The position numbers and the translations under genes were made by a program. A model generated the notes under the pieces. That model was not told the DNA's origin. It searched no databases and saw only the letters and a list, made by a program, of their open reading frames with translations. This document shows, one piece after another, positions 47,038 through 59,275 of a stretch of DNA of 64,000 bases (positions are counted from its first letter, which is position 1; each line of letters opens with the position of its first letter). The stretch spans positions 25,428-89,427 of the forward strand of contig JAURVB010013513.1 in assembly GCA_033002965.1 (NCBI GenBank). The letters are read 5' to 3'. This DNA is from Piper betle. Taxonomy: Eukaryota > Streptophyta > Magnoliopsida > Piperales > Piperaceae.

Positions 47038-49046
47038 TCCCAAGTTTGGTTTGCTATTAACCGAAATGGAAATGTTACTAGGGACCAAACCGATTCCCAA
47101 TTCGATTAATTTGGTTAACCTGAACTTAAACAAAGGGGACATACTCTAAGCGTCAAAAGATGAAAAGCATGTTACAATGATTATATAAAATGCACAACTT
47201 AGCAGGATGGTACCTGATTGATATGAAATCAAAGAAAATGAAAAGAAATCACACTGCAATCGATTTAAATATTATGAAAATCCTGTAAATAAATGAACAG
47301 AATTTCCCCTACAAGTGCAATATTCCCAATTCATGATACTGATTTGGTCTTGTCGCTTTTACCATTCATATTCACATGTCCAGAAGTTAGCTAACTTCAA
47401 GATTACTACTTCATGCACAAAATAAGTCAACCATGCACTAAACATCATAAAAAATACTTATCAAAAGTTCTACATATTCACCAACATCACTGAGGCAAGC
47501 ATGCATATCTTGATCAATCCAACTAATCCTTATAATCATGCCATATAAATCTATATTCCTAGGTGATCATGTCATCAACATCACAAATTTGTTAATATGT
47601 AGTTTAAATATATTAATTAACTAAATAATGATCATAATTTTTTATAATCTAGCTAATATTTACTTATGACAACTTAATTATTAGAACTAGATGCATAATT
47701 CACAAGTCTAATTATCTAACATTAATTAACAACAATTATCAACAAGCATATATTTTTAATTAACTAATTAAATATCTTTCATAATTACAACAACATAAAA
47801 TTCAAAACCCTAAAATTAGCACACAATCAAATCTATGAATATTACCAAAATGATGCACATGATAATGATGGTCAATCATATATAAAAAAGAAAAAAAATT
47901 AAATCTTTATACCTAAGTCGGTGATTACGCAATGACGCGACCACCATTGGTATTGCCGGTGCCGTAAGGAGGGAGACAGGGGCTGTGGCGGCCGTCCCAA
48001 GGGTGATAGTGAGAAGGGAAAGGGTAGTTCGACACGGTCAGAGCACCATTGGCCAATGGAGATGGCCAATTGTTGGTGGTGACATTGGTTGTAGCCGGCT
48101 TAGGGAAGGTGGCTCAAGGAGATGGTGTCATCTAGGGAGAGGGGAAGAGGGTAGGGGACGATGAGGTCGGCTAGGGGGAAGGGTCTGTATGGACAGGGCA
48201 GTGAGTGGCTGGCTGGCGGCAATGCTAGTCGTCGGCGAGCATGCATGCAAGCAGTGGCCTTATTTTCAAGATGGGTCGTTGTGCATGTTATCGCACAGGG
48301 CGGGGGAATGGTCAGAAAGGACACAGGCTAGGGAGGGTTGCCGGAGGTCATCACCGGTGTTTGTAGCCGACGGTGGTGCCTACAAGGTGATGGCAGTGGG
48401 CAGCCGTGGGTAGAAACAGAGAGAAAAGGAGGAAGAGAAGGAAGGAAGAAGGGGCAGTGGTGAGGCAGCGGCGATGGCGAGGGGGTCGCCGGGGTGGTGG
48501 TGGCCGGTGGCAACGAGGGCAGTCACCAGCAGAGCAAGGGAAAGAAAAAACTAGGTTGTGGCTTGGAGGAAGAAACTGGGGAGGAAGAAGAAAAAGGCAA
48601 GGCAGGGGCAGTTTTATAAATAAAACTTGACTTGCTCCCAACTTAAGTCAATAATAATAATTAAGTTCATAAAAATTATAAAATAAATATGATAAAATTC
48701 TATAATTTAAAATATACTCAAATAAATAAAATAATATGTTCTAAACCTACCAACCCACCCAAAAATCCTATCAACACATCCTAACAATATAAATGGCCAA
48801 ATTCTACTTTCTATAGTCTATAATGCATGAAATAAAAAACCTATTGTTGCATGAAATAATATAAATGGCCAAAAATCCTATCACTGATGTTATTATCATA
48901 CACTCGGGTATACTTGATTTTTTGGCTCATAACACACAACCGGCCTCAGCTCGATGCATGTGCTTTGAAATTGACTCGACTCGGACTAACGGCTGAACCG
49001 GTCGATTCACGAGTACAAAACCCATACTCAAATCATGGGTTTTACA
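47038..49046 (-). repeat. Left (3') LTR of Y2
   Basis: About 2.0 kb from TGGTAACATCCC to GGGTTTTACA (plus strand). GC-rich block 47930-48620. The join at about 47440-47495 skips ~990 bp present in the partner, including its TATA region. Frames at 48189-48641 on both strands are GC-rich shadows. Confidence 0.85.
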
Positions 49047-49085
49047 GACTTTCCTCATAAAAATTTCATACTCGAAATTTTAAAG
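49047..49085 (-). other. Polypurine region and hairpin of Y2
   Basis: Minus strand ATGAGGAAAGTC abuts the LTR start TGTAAAACCC. AAAATTTC and GAAATTTT at about 49060-49082 form an 8-bp perfect stem around a 6-base loop. Confidence 0.7.
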
Positions 49086-49119
49086 CAAGGACGTTTGACT
49101 ATCATGAACTATCTATACA

Positions 49120-50330
49120 AACTGAAGTCTTGAGCTGGAATATCTTGTCACATAGCAGGTTGCTCAAACAAGTCTAGATATCTCCTCTTGATCTCATCTT
49201 TGTGTTCCCATGTAGACTCTTCAACTCCTCGTTGAGTCCAATGCACTCTTACCAAGGAAATTTCTTTCTATATGATAATCTTCATCATATGATCAACAAT
49301 CTTCACAACATCCTCTTTATACATCGAGTCTGGGTGAAGCTCTATCTGTATGATGTGAGAGTTGTCTGGATGGTACTTCTTTAGTAAAGATATGTGGAAT
49401 ACATCATGGACTGATCATTGGTGAGGCAGTAATGCAAGGCGATTTGCCACTTCGCCGATGCGCTCTAGAGCATCAACCGGGCCAATGTATCGAGGGCTAA
49501 GTTTCCCTTGCTTATCGAATCTCATGTTTCCTTTTGTTGGGGAGACTTTCAGGAGAACATAATCTCCCACAACGAAGTGAACCTCATGTCGGCGCTGGTC
49601 AGCATAGCTCTTCTGTCCTTCCTGAGCTGACCTCATTCTCTCTCGGATTCGCTTCACTACCTTGTGTGTCTACTGAATCATCTCTGGACCAACTACCATC
49701 GGCTCACTGCCTTGAACCCAACAGAATAGAGATTTGCACGGCCTACCATACAGTGCTTCAAACGGTGCCATTCCAATGCTAGGCTGATAACTATTGTTGT
49801 ATGTGAATTCCACAAAGGGCAAGTGTTCTTCCCAACTACCTCCAAAATCAAGCATACATGCCCTAAGCAAATCCTCAAGGATCTGGATGGTCCTCTCGGA
49901 TTACCCATCAGTCTGAGGGTAAAATGCGGTGTTGAACTTCGACTCTATGCCCATGGCTGTCTAAAATGCTCTCTAGAATCTGGATGTATATCATGGATCT
50001 CTGTCCGATATAATCTCCAAAGGCAATCCATGTAGTCTTATTATCTAATCTCTATATAATGTAGCCAAAGTTGTCAATAGGTAATCCATCCTGATTGGTA
50101 TGCAATGTGCACTCTTAGCCAGTCAATCCACTATTACCCATACGACATCTCTTGCTGATGGGTCTTAGGCAACCGTGTCACAAAACCATATGCTATACTT
50201 TCCTACTTCCACTGTGGATCTCCAATGGTTGTAAAGTTCCACTGGGTTGAATGTGTTCAGCTTTTACCTGTTGGCAAATTAAACACCTGGCGACTATATC
50301 AAAAACTTCTCTCTTCAATCCTGGCCACTA
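49120..50330 (-). pseudogene. Y2 integrase and chromodomain
   Basis: Minus-strand segments across stops are: first-Asp region VVWVIVDWLAKSAHCIPIRM (about 50090-50150), SDRDP (about 50000), FYPQTDG-stop-SERTIQIL (about 49890-49930), then an open block with EDLLRACMLDFGGSWEEHL, GMAPFEALYGRPCKSLFCW and, at 49415-49657, VGDYVLLKVSPTKGNMRF. The C-terminus (SLVRVHWTQRGVEESTWEHK then RRYLDLFE, about 49150-49230) is chromodomain-like. The arrangement is the same as in Z (30936-32134) but the sequences are diverged. Confidence 0.85.
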
Positions 50331-51720
50331 ATATGATCGTTGAACATCATTATACATCTTCACTCCACTAGGTGGACTGCGCAGCTTGAAGTGTAGGTTT
50401 CATGAAGAATAGTATTGCAAAGTCTTGGATGCTCAGGGATGTCAGGTACAAAAAGACGGCCTCTCAGTCTGACTCTTCCATATGCATCTCTGGCCAGATC
50501 GGTGTAAATTCCCTGTCTAACCACTAACCCAACTGCTCATCTTCTTCGTTTGTGGCCCTGATGTGTTGAAGTATACTCGGTTAAATTGAAAGTCTTGCCA
50601 TCATTCCAAATAACTGCCTTCTGCCTATATCATTTTGAGTCACTAAAACTGTTGCTATTCCCATGGAATCGCGAAATGGCTTCCTACTTGAAGCATCTAC
50701 TACTAGATTTGCCTTGCCCTCATGGTATGAGATGTTAATCTCAAATCAGACAACAGTTCCAACCATCTCCTTTGTTTGCTATTCAGATCTTCTGTGTAAA
50801 GATATACTTTAGACTTTTGTGATCAGTCAAAAACTTGAAGGAAGTCCCATAGAAGTAATGTCTCTATGTTCTGAGGGAAAAGATCATTCTTGCAAGTTCT
50901 AGCACATGAGTAGTATATTAATAATTGTGCACCTTTAGCTGACGAGGTGCATAGGCAATAACTTTGTCTCTCTAGGTCAAGACACATCCAAGGCCAACAC
51001 CTAATGTATCCGTGTAGACCATTAAGCATTCTCCCTTTCTAGCGAGTCGTGTAAGAGGGGCTCTCTGTTAGTACCTTGCTAGACCAAGGAAACTTCGCAC
51101 CTCTGTTGGTATTCTCGGCTACTCCCACTGTACAACTGCCTCTATCTTTTATGGATCTATTGAAATACTAGTTGCTGACACAATGTGTCTCAAGAAGTTA
51201 TCTTTTGAGAACCAAAAATTACACTTTCAGAATTTCCCATATAATTTGTGCTCCCTTAGAATCTATAGTATAGTCTAAGATGCTGCTCATGCTTTCAACT
51301 AGATGAAGAGTACACCAATATGTCATCCATAAAGACTATTACAAACTAATCTAAGTATGGGCTGAACACTTTGTTCATTAGTTCCATGAATGTTGTTGGT
51401 GCATTGGTCAAGCCAAAAGGCATGACCAAAAACTCACTATCCATATCTAGCCCTAAATGTAGTCTTCTGAATATTTTCTGTTGTAATCCTCAACTGGTGG
51501 TAACTAGATCTCAAGCCAATCCTCGAAAAGATCACTATTGAGCTCAACTTGTCAAATAAGTCTTCAATGCGAGGAAGGGGATATCTATTTTTGATGGTTA
51601 CATGGTTTAGCATCCTATAATCGATGTACAAACGAATGCCTCTATCTTTCTTCTTCATGAACAATGCTGGTGCTCCCCATGGTGATACATTTGGTCTAAT
51701 AAATCCCTAATCCAACTGTG
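50331..51720 (-). pseudogene. Y2 reverse transcriptase and RNase H
   Basis: RT is readable at 51437-51664 ([36 protein letters not shown]). After a stop comes [20 protein letters not shown] and FVIVFMDDILVYSSS (the catalytic box reads FMDD, about 51310-51350). RNase H pieces include RDKVIAYAPRQLKVHN and RHYFYGTSFKFLTDHKSLKY (about 50800-50980). Linker sequence RDAYGRVRLRGRLFVPDIPE lies near 50440-50500. Many stops; inactive. Confidence 0.8.
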
Positions 51721-53250
51721 TCTGCAGCTGCTCCTTGAGTTCCCAAAGTTTGAGTGGTGCCATCATGTACAGTACTCTAGAGATGGGTGTTGCTCCTATC
51801 ATCAAGTCAATAACAAATTCCACTTCTCTCTAGCGGCAAACCAGTGATTTCATCCAGAAAAACATCTATGAATTTCCTGACCACCCGAATCTACTCAATA
51901 CTAGACCTCTCTTATGGACCATTCGGCTCGGTTGGTACTAAGGCTGCCATCACTAACTCACAACCTCTGTCCAATTGCCTTATTTCACTCTAATGGGAGA
52001 TCCAACCTTGTTCTCTTTCTCTGCCTTGACCTTCGAAGAAAATGCAGCGCCTCCCTCAATGGAAAGTCACCCTCTTCCTTTGGCAATCATTCAAAGCTCC
52101 ATGTATGGTCATCCAATCCATTCAGAAGATCACAAGGAACTCCATCATCCTATCACAATGTTCATATCTTACAATGCTTTTATGACCATGGTTGCGTGCA
52201 TCGTAACTGGCTGTTGTTGTTGTTTTGGGGTAAGTACTTCTAGTGGTGGTTGTTGTCTGGCTCTTTGTTGTCTAGCCTATCCCGCAACCATCATTCCTCT
52301 CTAATTGTGTCCCCTCTGTTGCTATTACCTCTATGGCCACTGACTACTGCCTCGTTGTCCCTGACTTTGGCCCTGTTGGCCTCTTTGCTGTCATTGTGGC
52401 AGTGGTCCTGGAAGTGCTAGTTGCTGTGGTGGTGCTAGAAGGGCTAGTTGTTGTCATAGTACAGTTGGACACGCTACTGCCCGATGTCTTGGTTGACCAC
52501 AACTATAACATGTACTGGTACCGGCTCTATATACTCCCGGACACTTTGCTACCTGATGTCTTAGTTAACCACAACTGAAGCAAACATCGATACTAGCACT
52601 GCATATTTCCCAATGATGGCATCCACAATTCTGACATGGACAGTGTCTACCATCCTGGACTTGTCCATCCATTGCCCTCATAGCAAGTGGGGCATCTATT
52701 TGGCGCTTTGGTTGTGTTCCCTGTTTAATTTGGTATGGCCAAGGGTGTTGTTGTTTTTTATCGTAATATCGGCAGGGTCGAGTGGCCAAGACTCTCTCAG
52801 TCTCTCCTGTTGCTCGCACTACATCTCCCAAGGTAGCAAACACTTTGTTCACATTGGCCACACAAATCTCATATTGAAGCCCTTCATAGAAATGCTTGAT
52901 TCTTCTTCGTTCAGTTTGCACTAGATCTAGAGCAAAGTTTTATAGTGCTCTGAATCTAGTTTCAAATCGCACCACTGTCATTTGTCATTGCTTAAGCATA
53001 TGAAATTCCCTTTCTTTCCTCTTCTTAACATCTAGAGGAAAGTACTTTTTGTGAAACTCTACCTTGAACTCATCCCATGTGACATCCTATGGCTTCTTGC
53101 GAGCAAAGGTGGAGTTCATGATTGAATCCCACCATATCCTAGCTTCATCCTAAAATGCTCATGTGTTGATCCATACACGGTGCTTCATAGGGCAAGCCAT
53201 ACTGCCAAATACTCCAATTGTAGATGAGATCCATAGGAAAACTTCCTCCA
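51721..53250 (-). pseudogene. Y2 gag and protease region
   Basis: Gag segments on the minus strand include ARIWWDSIMNSTFARKK, DVTWDEFKVEFHKKYFPLDV and KKRKER (about 53010-53150), the conserved retrotransposon Gag core. Then KGFNMRFVWPM (about 52880) and two zinc knuckles near 52480-52580 (CFSCG..RHQVAKC and CYSCGQPRHRAVAC, Gly lost before His in both). A Gln/Pro-rich linker follows (52330-52460). The protease part (51800-52300) has no clear active-site motif left. Gag would package the RNA. Confidence 0.7.
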
Positions 53251-54119
53251 CGTCTGGCTTTCCTAGGAATGGTCATCTTCCATTCTTCACAAACCACTCA
53301 TAATGCCATAGTCCGAGATTCCTTGCATCTGCTGATCTGTCAGATCCTTCTCCGAGTTCAAATTGATAATTGTCAGCACTATCCCTACTGGGGCACTACA
53401 AAATCTTGCAGTACCACTACCACATGTTGTCTATCCACTACCTGCTCTAGGTGGTCCTCAGCCATTTGTACCCAACCCAGTCTACAACAGGGCATTCAAA
53501 GGAGCTGCTATAGGATTGGTCCCTTAATGTAGTGGTGGAGGAGGAGGTGGTGGTGGAAGAACCATGGGGAAAGCAGGTTCCCCTCACGCCTCGTCATCCA
53601 TAGCTGGCCTCTTCTCTGCCCTAGCTATGGAGAGGGCTATCTACCGAAGCTCTCTCCTAAACTCCTCCTAGTTTTGTTGTATCTATGTCTGAGCCTCTGC
53701 TAACCGAGCAATAGCTCTATCTTTTTCGGCCTAATGGCTACTCACTCTGTGACTGCTTTCACTACGGTGGCTGACCGAGATTTGCACACTTGGATTTCCT
53801 GATAGCAATGGAGCTCTTGGTTGGTTAAATGTCGTTTCACTGTGGGCATGGTTTGGGCTAGCATGCCTGGGTGGTGAAGGTAATGGTGCTCTATTCTAAG
53901 TCCTACAGGTTGTACTACCATGGCTATCAACTTTCACTAATCAAAATCTTGGACACATTGTCATGTAGCTAACTGCTGAGAAATCTATAAAATAAGACAA
54001 TAAAAGAGAAATATACCTACCGGCATTGACTCTGAGCATTCCTTGCACACACATGTCCTATATTGGCATCTTCCTTCTTAATCGACTAAGAGTCTGCTCT
54101 GAAACCAAACCTGGTAGCA
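53251..54119 (-). other. Y2 gag N-terminus and leader
   Basis: The sequence between the Gag core and the PBS. The frame at 53742-53930 and low-complexity Pro/Gln-coding stretches (53530-53580, GGTGGTGGTGGA-like) are probably the decayed start of Gag. The last ~60 bp (GCATCTTCCTTCTTAATCG) resemble the leader of X and Y0. Confidence 0.5.
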
Positions 54120-54131
54120 GCTTTGATACCA
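54120..54131 (-). other. PBS of Y2
   Basis: Plus strand GCTTTGATACCA, that is TGGTATCAAAGC on the element strand, four bases from the LTR at 54136. Close to the initiator tRNA-Met complement. Confidence 0.8.
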
Positions 54132-54135
54132 AGCA

Positions 54136-57100
54136 TGCAACACCTCAAATCCAGTTTGCTATTAACCGAACTAGAAATGTTACTAAGGACCAAACTGATT
54201 CTTGATTCAATTCATTTGGTCAGCCCAAACTTTTGCGGAAGGGACCTATCGTAAACACAAAAAGATGAAAAGCATGCCATAATGAATGTATGAAATCCAC
54301 AACCTAGAAGGAGGCTATGTGAATGATATGATGACATAGAAAATCAAAAGAAATCACACTACAATCGATTTAAATATTATAAAAATCTAATAAATAGACA
54401 GATAGAGTTTCCCCTAAAAGTGCAATAAGGAAACCATCCTGTCCATAATTATATTACAACACATATGTGTATAAGACATAACAAGATATATCACATTTTG
54501 CCATTATTATAATATTCCCAATTCATGATACTGACTGGGTCTTGACCCACCTACCATTCCCATTCACATGTTCAAAAGTTAGCTAACTTAAAGATTACTA
54601 CTTCATTCACAAAATAAGTAAACGCATGTGCGTGTACAAGGATGTCACTGTTCATTCGTTAAGTCCGGCTTATCCTATTCTATCTAATGCTCACCTACAT
54701 ATATAATAGAAAACCATTATCAAAGGTTGTCATTGGTCCAAAAAATAATTAATAACAAAATGTCTATGAGAGCTAACTCTCATGAAAAGAAAAACAATGA
54801 TATACTCCATCATAACTCTAATAAGGGTAACTATTGAGGAGCCATCAAGCAATAGTCTGGATGGCATCTTGAACTAACTGGTCTGATGCCTCTCTCGGCA
54901 TTTTCTCATTTTCTTCGAGTCCCTTGGGAATACCACTATATCCTAAACCCTTTTTGATCCTCCATATTTCTCCTGGCCTCAAGCACGAAGGTCGAGTACT
55001 CTCAAGCAGTCGCCTTTAGTACCCTTTTAACTATATGTCTAAACGTGTGTTGCACTAAACAATACCTATCAACCCCACGTTTTCTCCGGGCGTGAGGAAT
55101 ACAAAACACGGGTTGTCAGGATCCCTCTAAAATGGAACAACCCTCTTACTAATCCAGAGCCCGCTCATGGTATGTGCAAGTTGGTTTTACCATCTTTCGT
55201 TTCATTGAAAACTTGATAAAATATTATACATGTCTAGGAAGGGATTTAATATTTTAGGCCCGAATGCAACTTGTGGTGGATCTTGTTTTCGAGATCAAAC
55301 ATGAGGGATCTCATCCTCAAGGGTATAGTTCGGAAACCGGTTCTTTAAAATGACCCATGTTAAGTAGGGTCCAATAAATCAACAACTTAACATGTCCTAT
55401 AATATACAATCTAAATTAACAATAGAAGAGATCGATAATCAAGAGTACGAGTCCTAAACAGACTTGGTAGAAGCTCCAAACGGGGTGGGTGTCACGCCTA
55501 TGTGGTGAGCTCCTACAATGAACCCACATAATCAGTACCAAATTCTAAAGCCAATGTACACCCATATGATACATGAATGACATAATGGATAAATCAAACA
55601 ACACTAGGGCAAACATGCATATCTTGATCAATCCAACAAATCCTAATAATCATGTTATATAAATCTATATTCCTAGGTGATCTAATTATCAACATCACAG
55701 ATTTGTTAATATGTAATTTAAACATATCAATTAACTAAATAAAGATCATAATTTTTAATAATATAGCTAATACTTAATTATGACAACTTAATCATTAGAA
55801 CTAGATGTATAATTCACAAGTATAATTATCTAACATTAATTAATAGCAATTATCAACAAGCACATACTTTTAATTAACCAATTAAATATCTTTCATAATT
55901 ATTACAAAATTAATTTTCTAAAATTAGTACACAATCAAATCTAAGAATATTACCAAAATGATGCAAATGCTAATGATGGACAATCATATATAAAAAAGAA
56001 ATAAAAATTAAATCTTTATACCTAAGTTGGCGATTACACAGTGATGGTGGCGACAGGAGCTATTGCCGGTGCCTTGAGGAGGCAGATGGTGGTTGTGGCT
56101 GCTGTCCAAAGGGCGACACTGAGAAGAGGAATGGTAGCTTGACGTGGTTGGAGCACTACTGGCCGGCGGCGACACTGGTTGTGGCTGGCTAAGAGGAGGT
56201 GGCACACGGAGATGGTGCTGGCTAGGGAGAGGGTAAGAGGACTAGGGGAGGTTGTGGTCGGCTAGGGGGAAGGGTTTGTGTAGCCAGGGTGGTGCATGGC
56301 TGGCCAGCGGCGGCGCTTGTCGCCCGCAAACATGCATGCAAGCGGTGGCCATGTTTCCAACATGGGTCACCGTGCATGTCGTCGCACAGGCTGGGGAATG
56401 GTCGGAAAGGATGAGGGAAGGGCTAGGGAGGGGTCGCTAGAGGTGGTAGCTAGCGCTGATGCCTGCAATGCAACAGCGGTGGGTGACCGTGATAAAAACA
56501 AGGAGAAAATGAGGAAGAGAAGGAAGGAAGAAGTGGCGGGGGATGAGGTGGTGGCCACGACGAGGTGGTCGCCAGGGTGGTGGTGGTCAGCTGCGGCGAG
56601 GGCAGTCTCTAGCAGAGCAATGGAAAGAGAAAACACAAGGCCACGGCTTGGAGGAGGAAGAATTCGGGAGGAAGAAGAAGAAGGTAAGTCAGGGGCAGTT
56701 GTTTAAATAAAACTTGACTTGCCCCCGACTCGAGTCAATAATAATAATTAAATTCAAAAAAAATATAAAATAAATATGATAAAATTCTGTAAATTAAAAC
56801 ATGCTCAAATAAACAAAATAAGATATTCTAAACCTACCAACCCACCCAAAATTCCTATCTAACACATCCTAAAAAGTTAAATGGCCAAATTCTACTTTTT
56901 ATGGTCTAATATATGAAATAAAAAATCTGGCATACTATTGTATATTTTGTTTACTTATTTTCCTGTTGTCTCACTGACGCTATTATGATACACTCGGGTA
57001 TACTTTACCCTCATGGCTCATAACACACGGTTGGCCTCGGCTCGGCACACGTGTTTTAAAACTAACTTGATTCGGACCGAGACCTGAACCGATCAGCTTG

Positions 57101-57137
57101 CAATTATAAAACCATAACTTGAGTCATAGGTTTTACA
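54136..57137 (-). repeat. Right (5') LTR of Y2
   Basis: About 3.0 kb from TGCAACACCTC to GGTTTTACA. It includes the ~990 bp absent from the left LTR (54617-55610), which Y3 shares in inverted form at about 62290-63120. GC-rich block 56040-56700. Confidence 0.85.
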
Positions 57138-57777
57138 CATGCACTTAGGAAATAGAATAAGGAGAGAGAGAAGGAAAGGTGTACTTATCTGCGAGAGATA
57201 GATAAAACTCCAAACAAGGAAGAGAAGACATAAGGTGGAGAAAAGAAAACATTGTGGATGCCTACTACGTGGGAATGTAAAAGTGATAGAGTCTTTGTAA
57301 TATTTTACCCAATTGATGTCCTTAATCAGTTCTCTACTTTGAAAGCGATATAATCTAATTGTAAATTCTGCTTGAAAATTTATACCCTCTTAATTTTGCT
57401 AACCCATCTATAGCATCGAACTACTTCATTAATTATTACAATTTTCCACACAGCTAGCTTAATTTATTAGATGAGTGAAATGTGAAAAGACAACTAATAG
57501 TAAACTATGAAAAGACAATTAGCAAAAAGAGTTTGTCAATCGAATCTCACTCACAACTCCCAACACAAGGCCAACAGGTTCAACATGTAGTCAAACCTTA
57601 TTTGACCGAAATGGGAAAATGAAAAATAAAATAAAATACATTAAATAAAGCTTATTAGAAATAATCTATAAATTCCACTAGACCAATGTGCACAAGAATA
57701 ATAATTAATAATTTATCATATCATTCCCATAAATTAATTTAATTTAGTAATATTTAAGATTTGTTCTAAGAATTACA
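57138..57777 (-). mobile_element. Z2 LTR, third segment ending at its internal boundary
   Basis: GCACTTAGGAAATAGAATAAGG followed by AGAGAGAAGGAAAGG resembles 30470-30520 of the Z left LTR. The segment ends AAGAATTACA directly before a Z-like polypurine tract. Y2 therefore interrupted a Z-type LTR. Confidence 0.55.
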
Positions 57778-57840
57778 ATCTCCCCAGCTTGGAGTTATAT
57801 AATCTCCCCAGCTTGGGAATTTTCGTCTTCGAAAATATAT
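57778..57840 (-). other. Duplicated polypurine tract and hairpin of Z2
   Basis: ATCTCCCCAGCTTGG occurs twice (57778-57792 and 57802-57816), so the minus strand carries two copies of CCAAGCTGGGGAGAT. ATTTTCG and CGAAAAT (57819-57836) form a perfect stem, in the same place as the hairpins of Z and Y2. Confidence 0.75.
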
Positions 57841-58697
57841 TAAGGTCATAAGGAGAAAATTACTCATTCGTCTAAGTTCTTCTTGATACAATCTTAGGCA
57901 TTCATCCATGATGCATTGGTGTATTTATAACTAGCTCTATAGAAGTTAGATTAAATATCTTCACATATTCCTGTGTAAGTTTATTTTACAAAAATCACAA
58001 TTTACAAATTTCTTTCCACTTATACTTTGTAATGGTTGATCGCGTGAGTCATTTTGACCCACTTGTTCATTACTTCTTCATCCTAAAAGCAAATTGTTCG
58101 AAGACATTTCAAAAGTTGATCTTCTATTGCATTTAAGTAGTTATTTGAAATGACTTTACACATGTCTCTGTTCTTCACTGGCCTCCATACTTCCTACAAA
58201 CCCATATCTAGCCACATATTAGACTACAATTCATTGGCGCATTTTTTTGGATTTAAGCATTGTCACTCATATGCATAGCTAAAGTGGGGCACGCTATCCC
58301 ACGACACTGTCATCCATATCAAATAGGTGTTCACACGATCACCCATATCGCATAGGTGTCCCATACCACCCATACTAGCTAGATAATACCTCCGATTGTA
58401 AAGGTGTCCCATATAAGCTCATTGATTAAGGATCACATGACCCTAGTATGACACATAAGTGGCAAACCGTTCCATATCGGTGCTTATGCCTTAACACACT
58501 TTCAGAATGTTCTCTAACTCAATAGAAGCTTTTAAATATGATAAAGATATGTCTCCATAAATCAATTACCTATACGATACCTCGTGGTTGCCTCTCCTTC
58601 TAAAGGCTCCCTTTTAATTTACCCTTTGACTTACAACATGTTCCAGATTTAGATGTCACCACCTCTATCCCCATTAGGGAAAATTTTTGATCATCAA
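57841..58697 (-). pseudogene. Z2 internal remnant, no clear domain
   Basis: By position the 3' end of a chromovirus internal region, but I cannot read integrase or chromodomain motifs with confidence. 58250-58500 has short repeats of CATAGGTGTCCCATA and CCACCCATAC type. No gene called. Confidence 0.4.
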
Positions 58698-59275
58698 CCC
58701 AGGCCAATGTAAAACTAGTGGACTAAGTCATTTCTTCAAAAATGGTTAACAAAGTTAAAGATCAATAAATTATTTTCACTTATAAACATGATCTCAAATA
58801 TGAGACTATGTTGCGGGATTTCGCATTCCATCCATCATATGAAATTTCTTTCCCAAAGTTCTTACACTTGGCCAGTCGCTAGCCATAGCCCATGACCTTC
58901 TTTGGCCTGTGAATGGCAGCCTAGTCAACATACTTAAGCCAACCCACCATCTAATATAGAACAAAGTTACTTTGATACTATCTACAATGACCCCAAAGTG
59001 TAAACTAATGGGCTAAGTCATTTCTTAAAAAATGGTTAACCAAGTTAAAGATCTATAGTTCATTTTCACTTATAAACATGACCTTATAGATATGAGAGTA
59101 AGTTGAGGGATTTCACAATATCTATAACGACCCGGCCCAAAGTGCAAACTAATGGGCTATGTCATCTCTTTAAAAGTGGTTAACCGAAGTTGAAAATATA
59201 TAGTTCATTACCACTTATAAACAGGATCTTACCCTAGTAGGTATTAGATGTGGGACTAAGTTGAGGGATCTTGCA
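58698..59275 (-). mobile_element. Second TRIM locus: decayed array with three LTRs
   Basis: Same family as 3242-4862, minus orientation. LTR-like copies lie at about 58698-58825, 58982-59117 and 59122-59275, each with GGGCTAAGTCATTTCTT-type, CACTTATAAACA and TTGAGGGAT blocks. The internal copy 58826-58981 keeps GGCCAGTCGCTAGCC and CCAACCCACCATCTAA and a mutated PBS (TACTTTGATACTAT). The second internal is deleted to ~5 bp. It is clearly older than the palindromic copy. Confidence 0.8.

Larger units (their letters stand above)
47038..57137 (-). mobile_element. Tekay/Del-like chromovirus Y2, near-complete, decayed coding
   Basis: LTRs 47038-49046 and 54136-57137 flank an internal region with gag, protease, RT, RNase H, integrase and chromodomain on the minus strand in Ty3/gypsy order. 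PBS at 54120-54131, polypurine region and hairpin at 49047-49085. CATG occurs directly outside both ends (47034-47037 and 57138-57141), a likely 4-bp duplication. All domains carry stops. The LTRs differ in length by about 1 kb because the left one lacks the part equivalent to 54617-55610. Confidence 0.85.
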
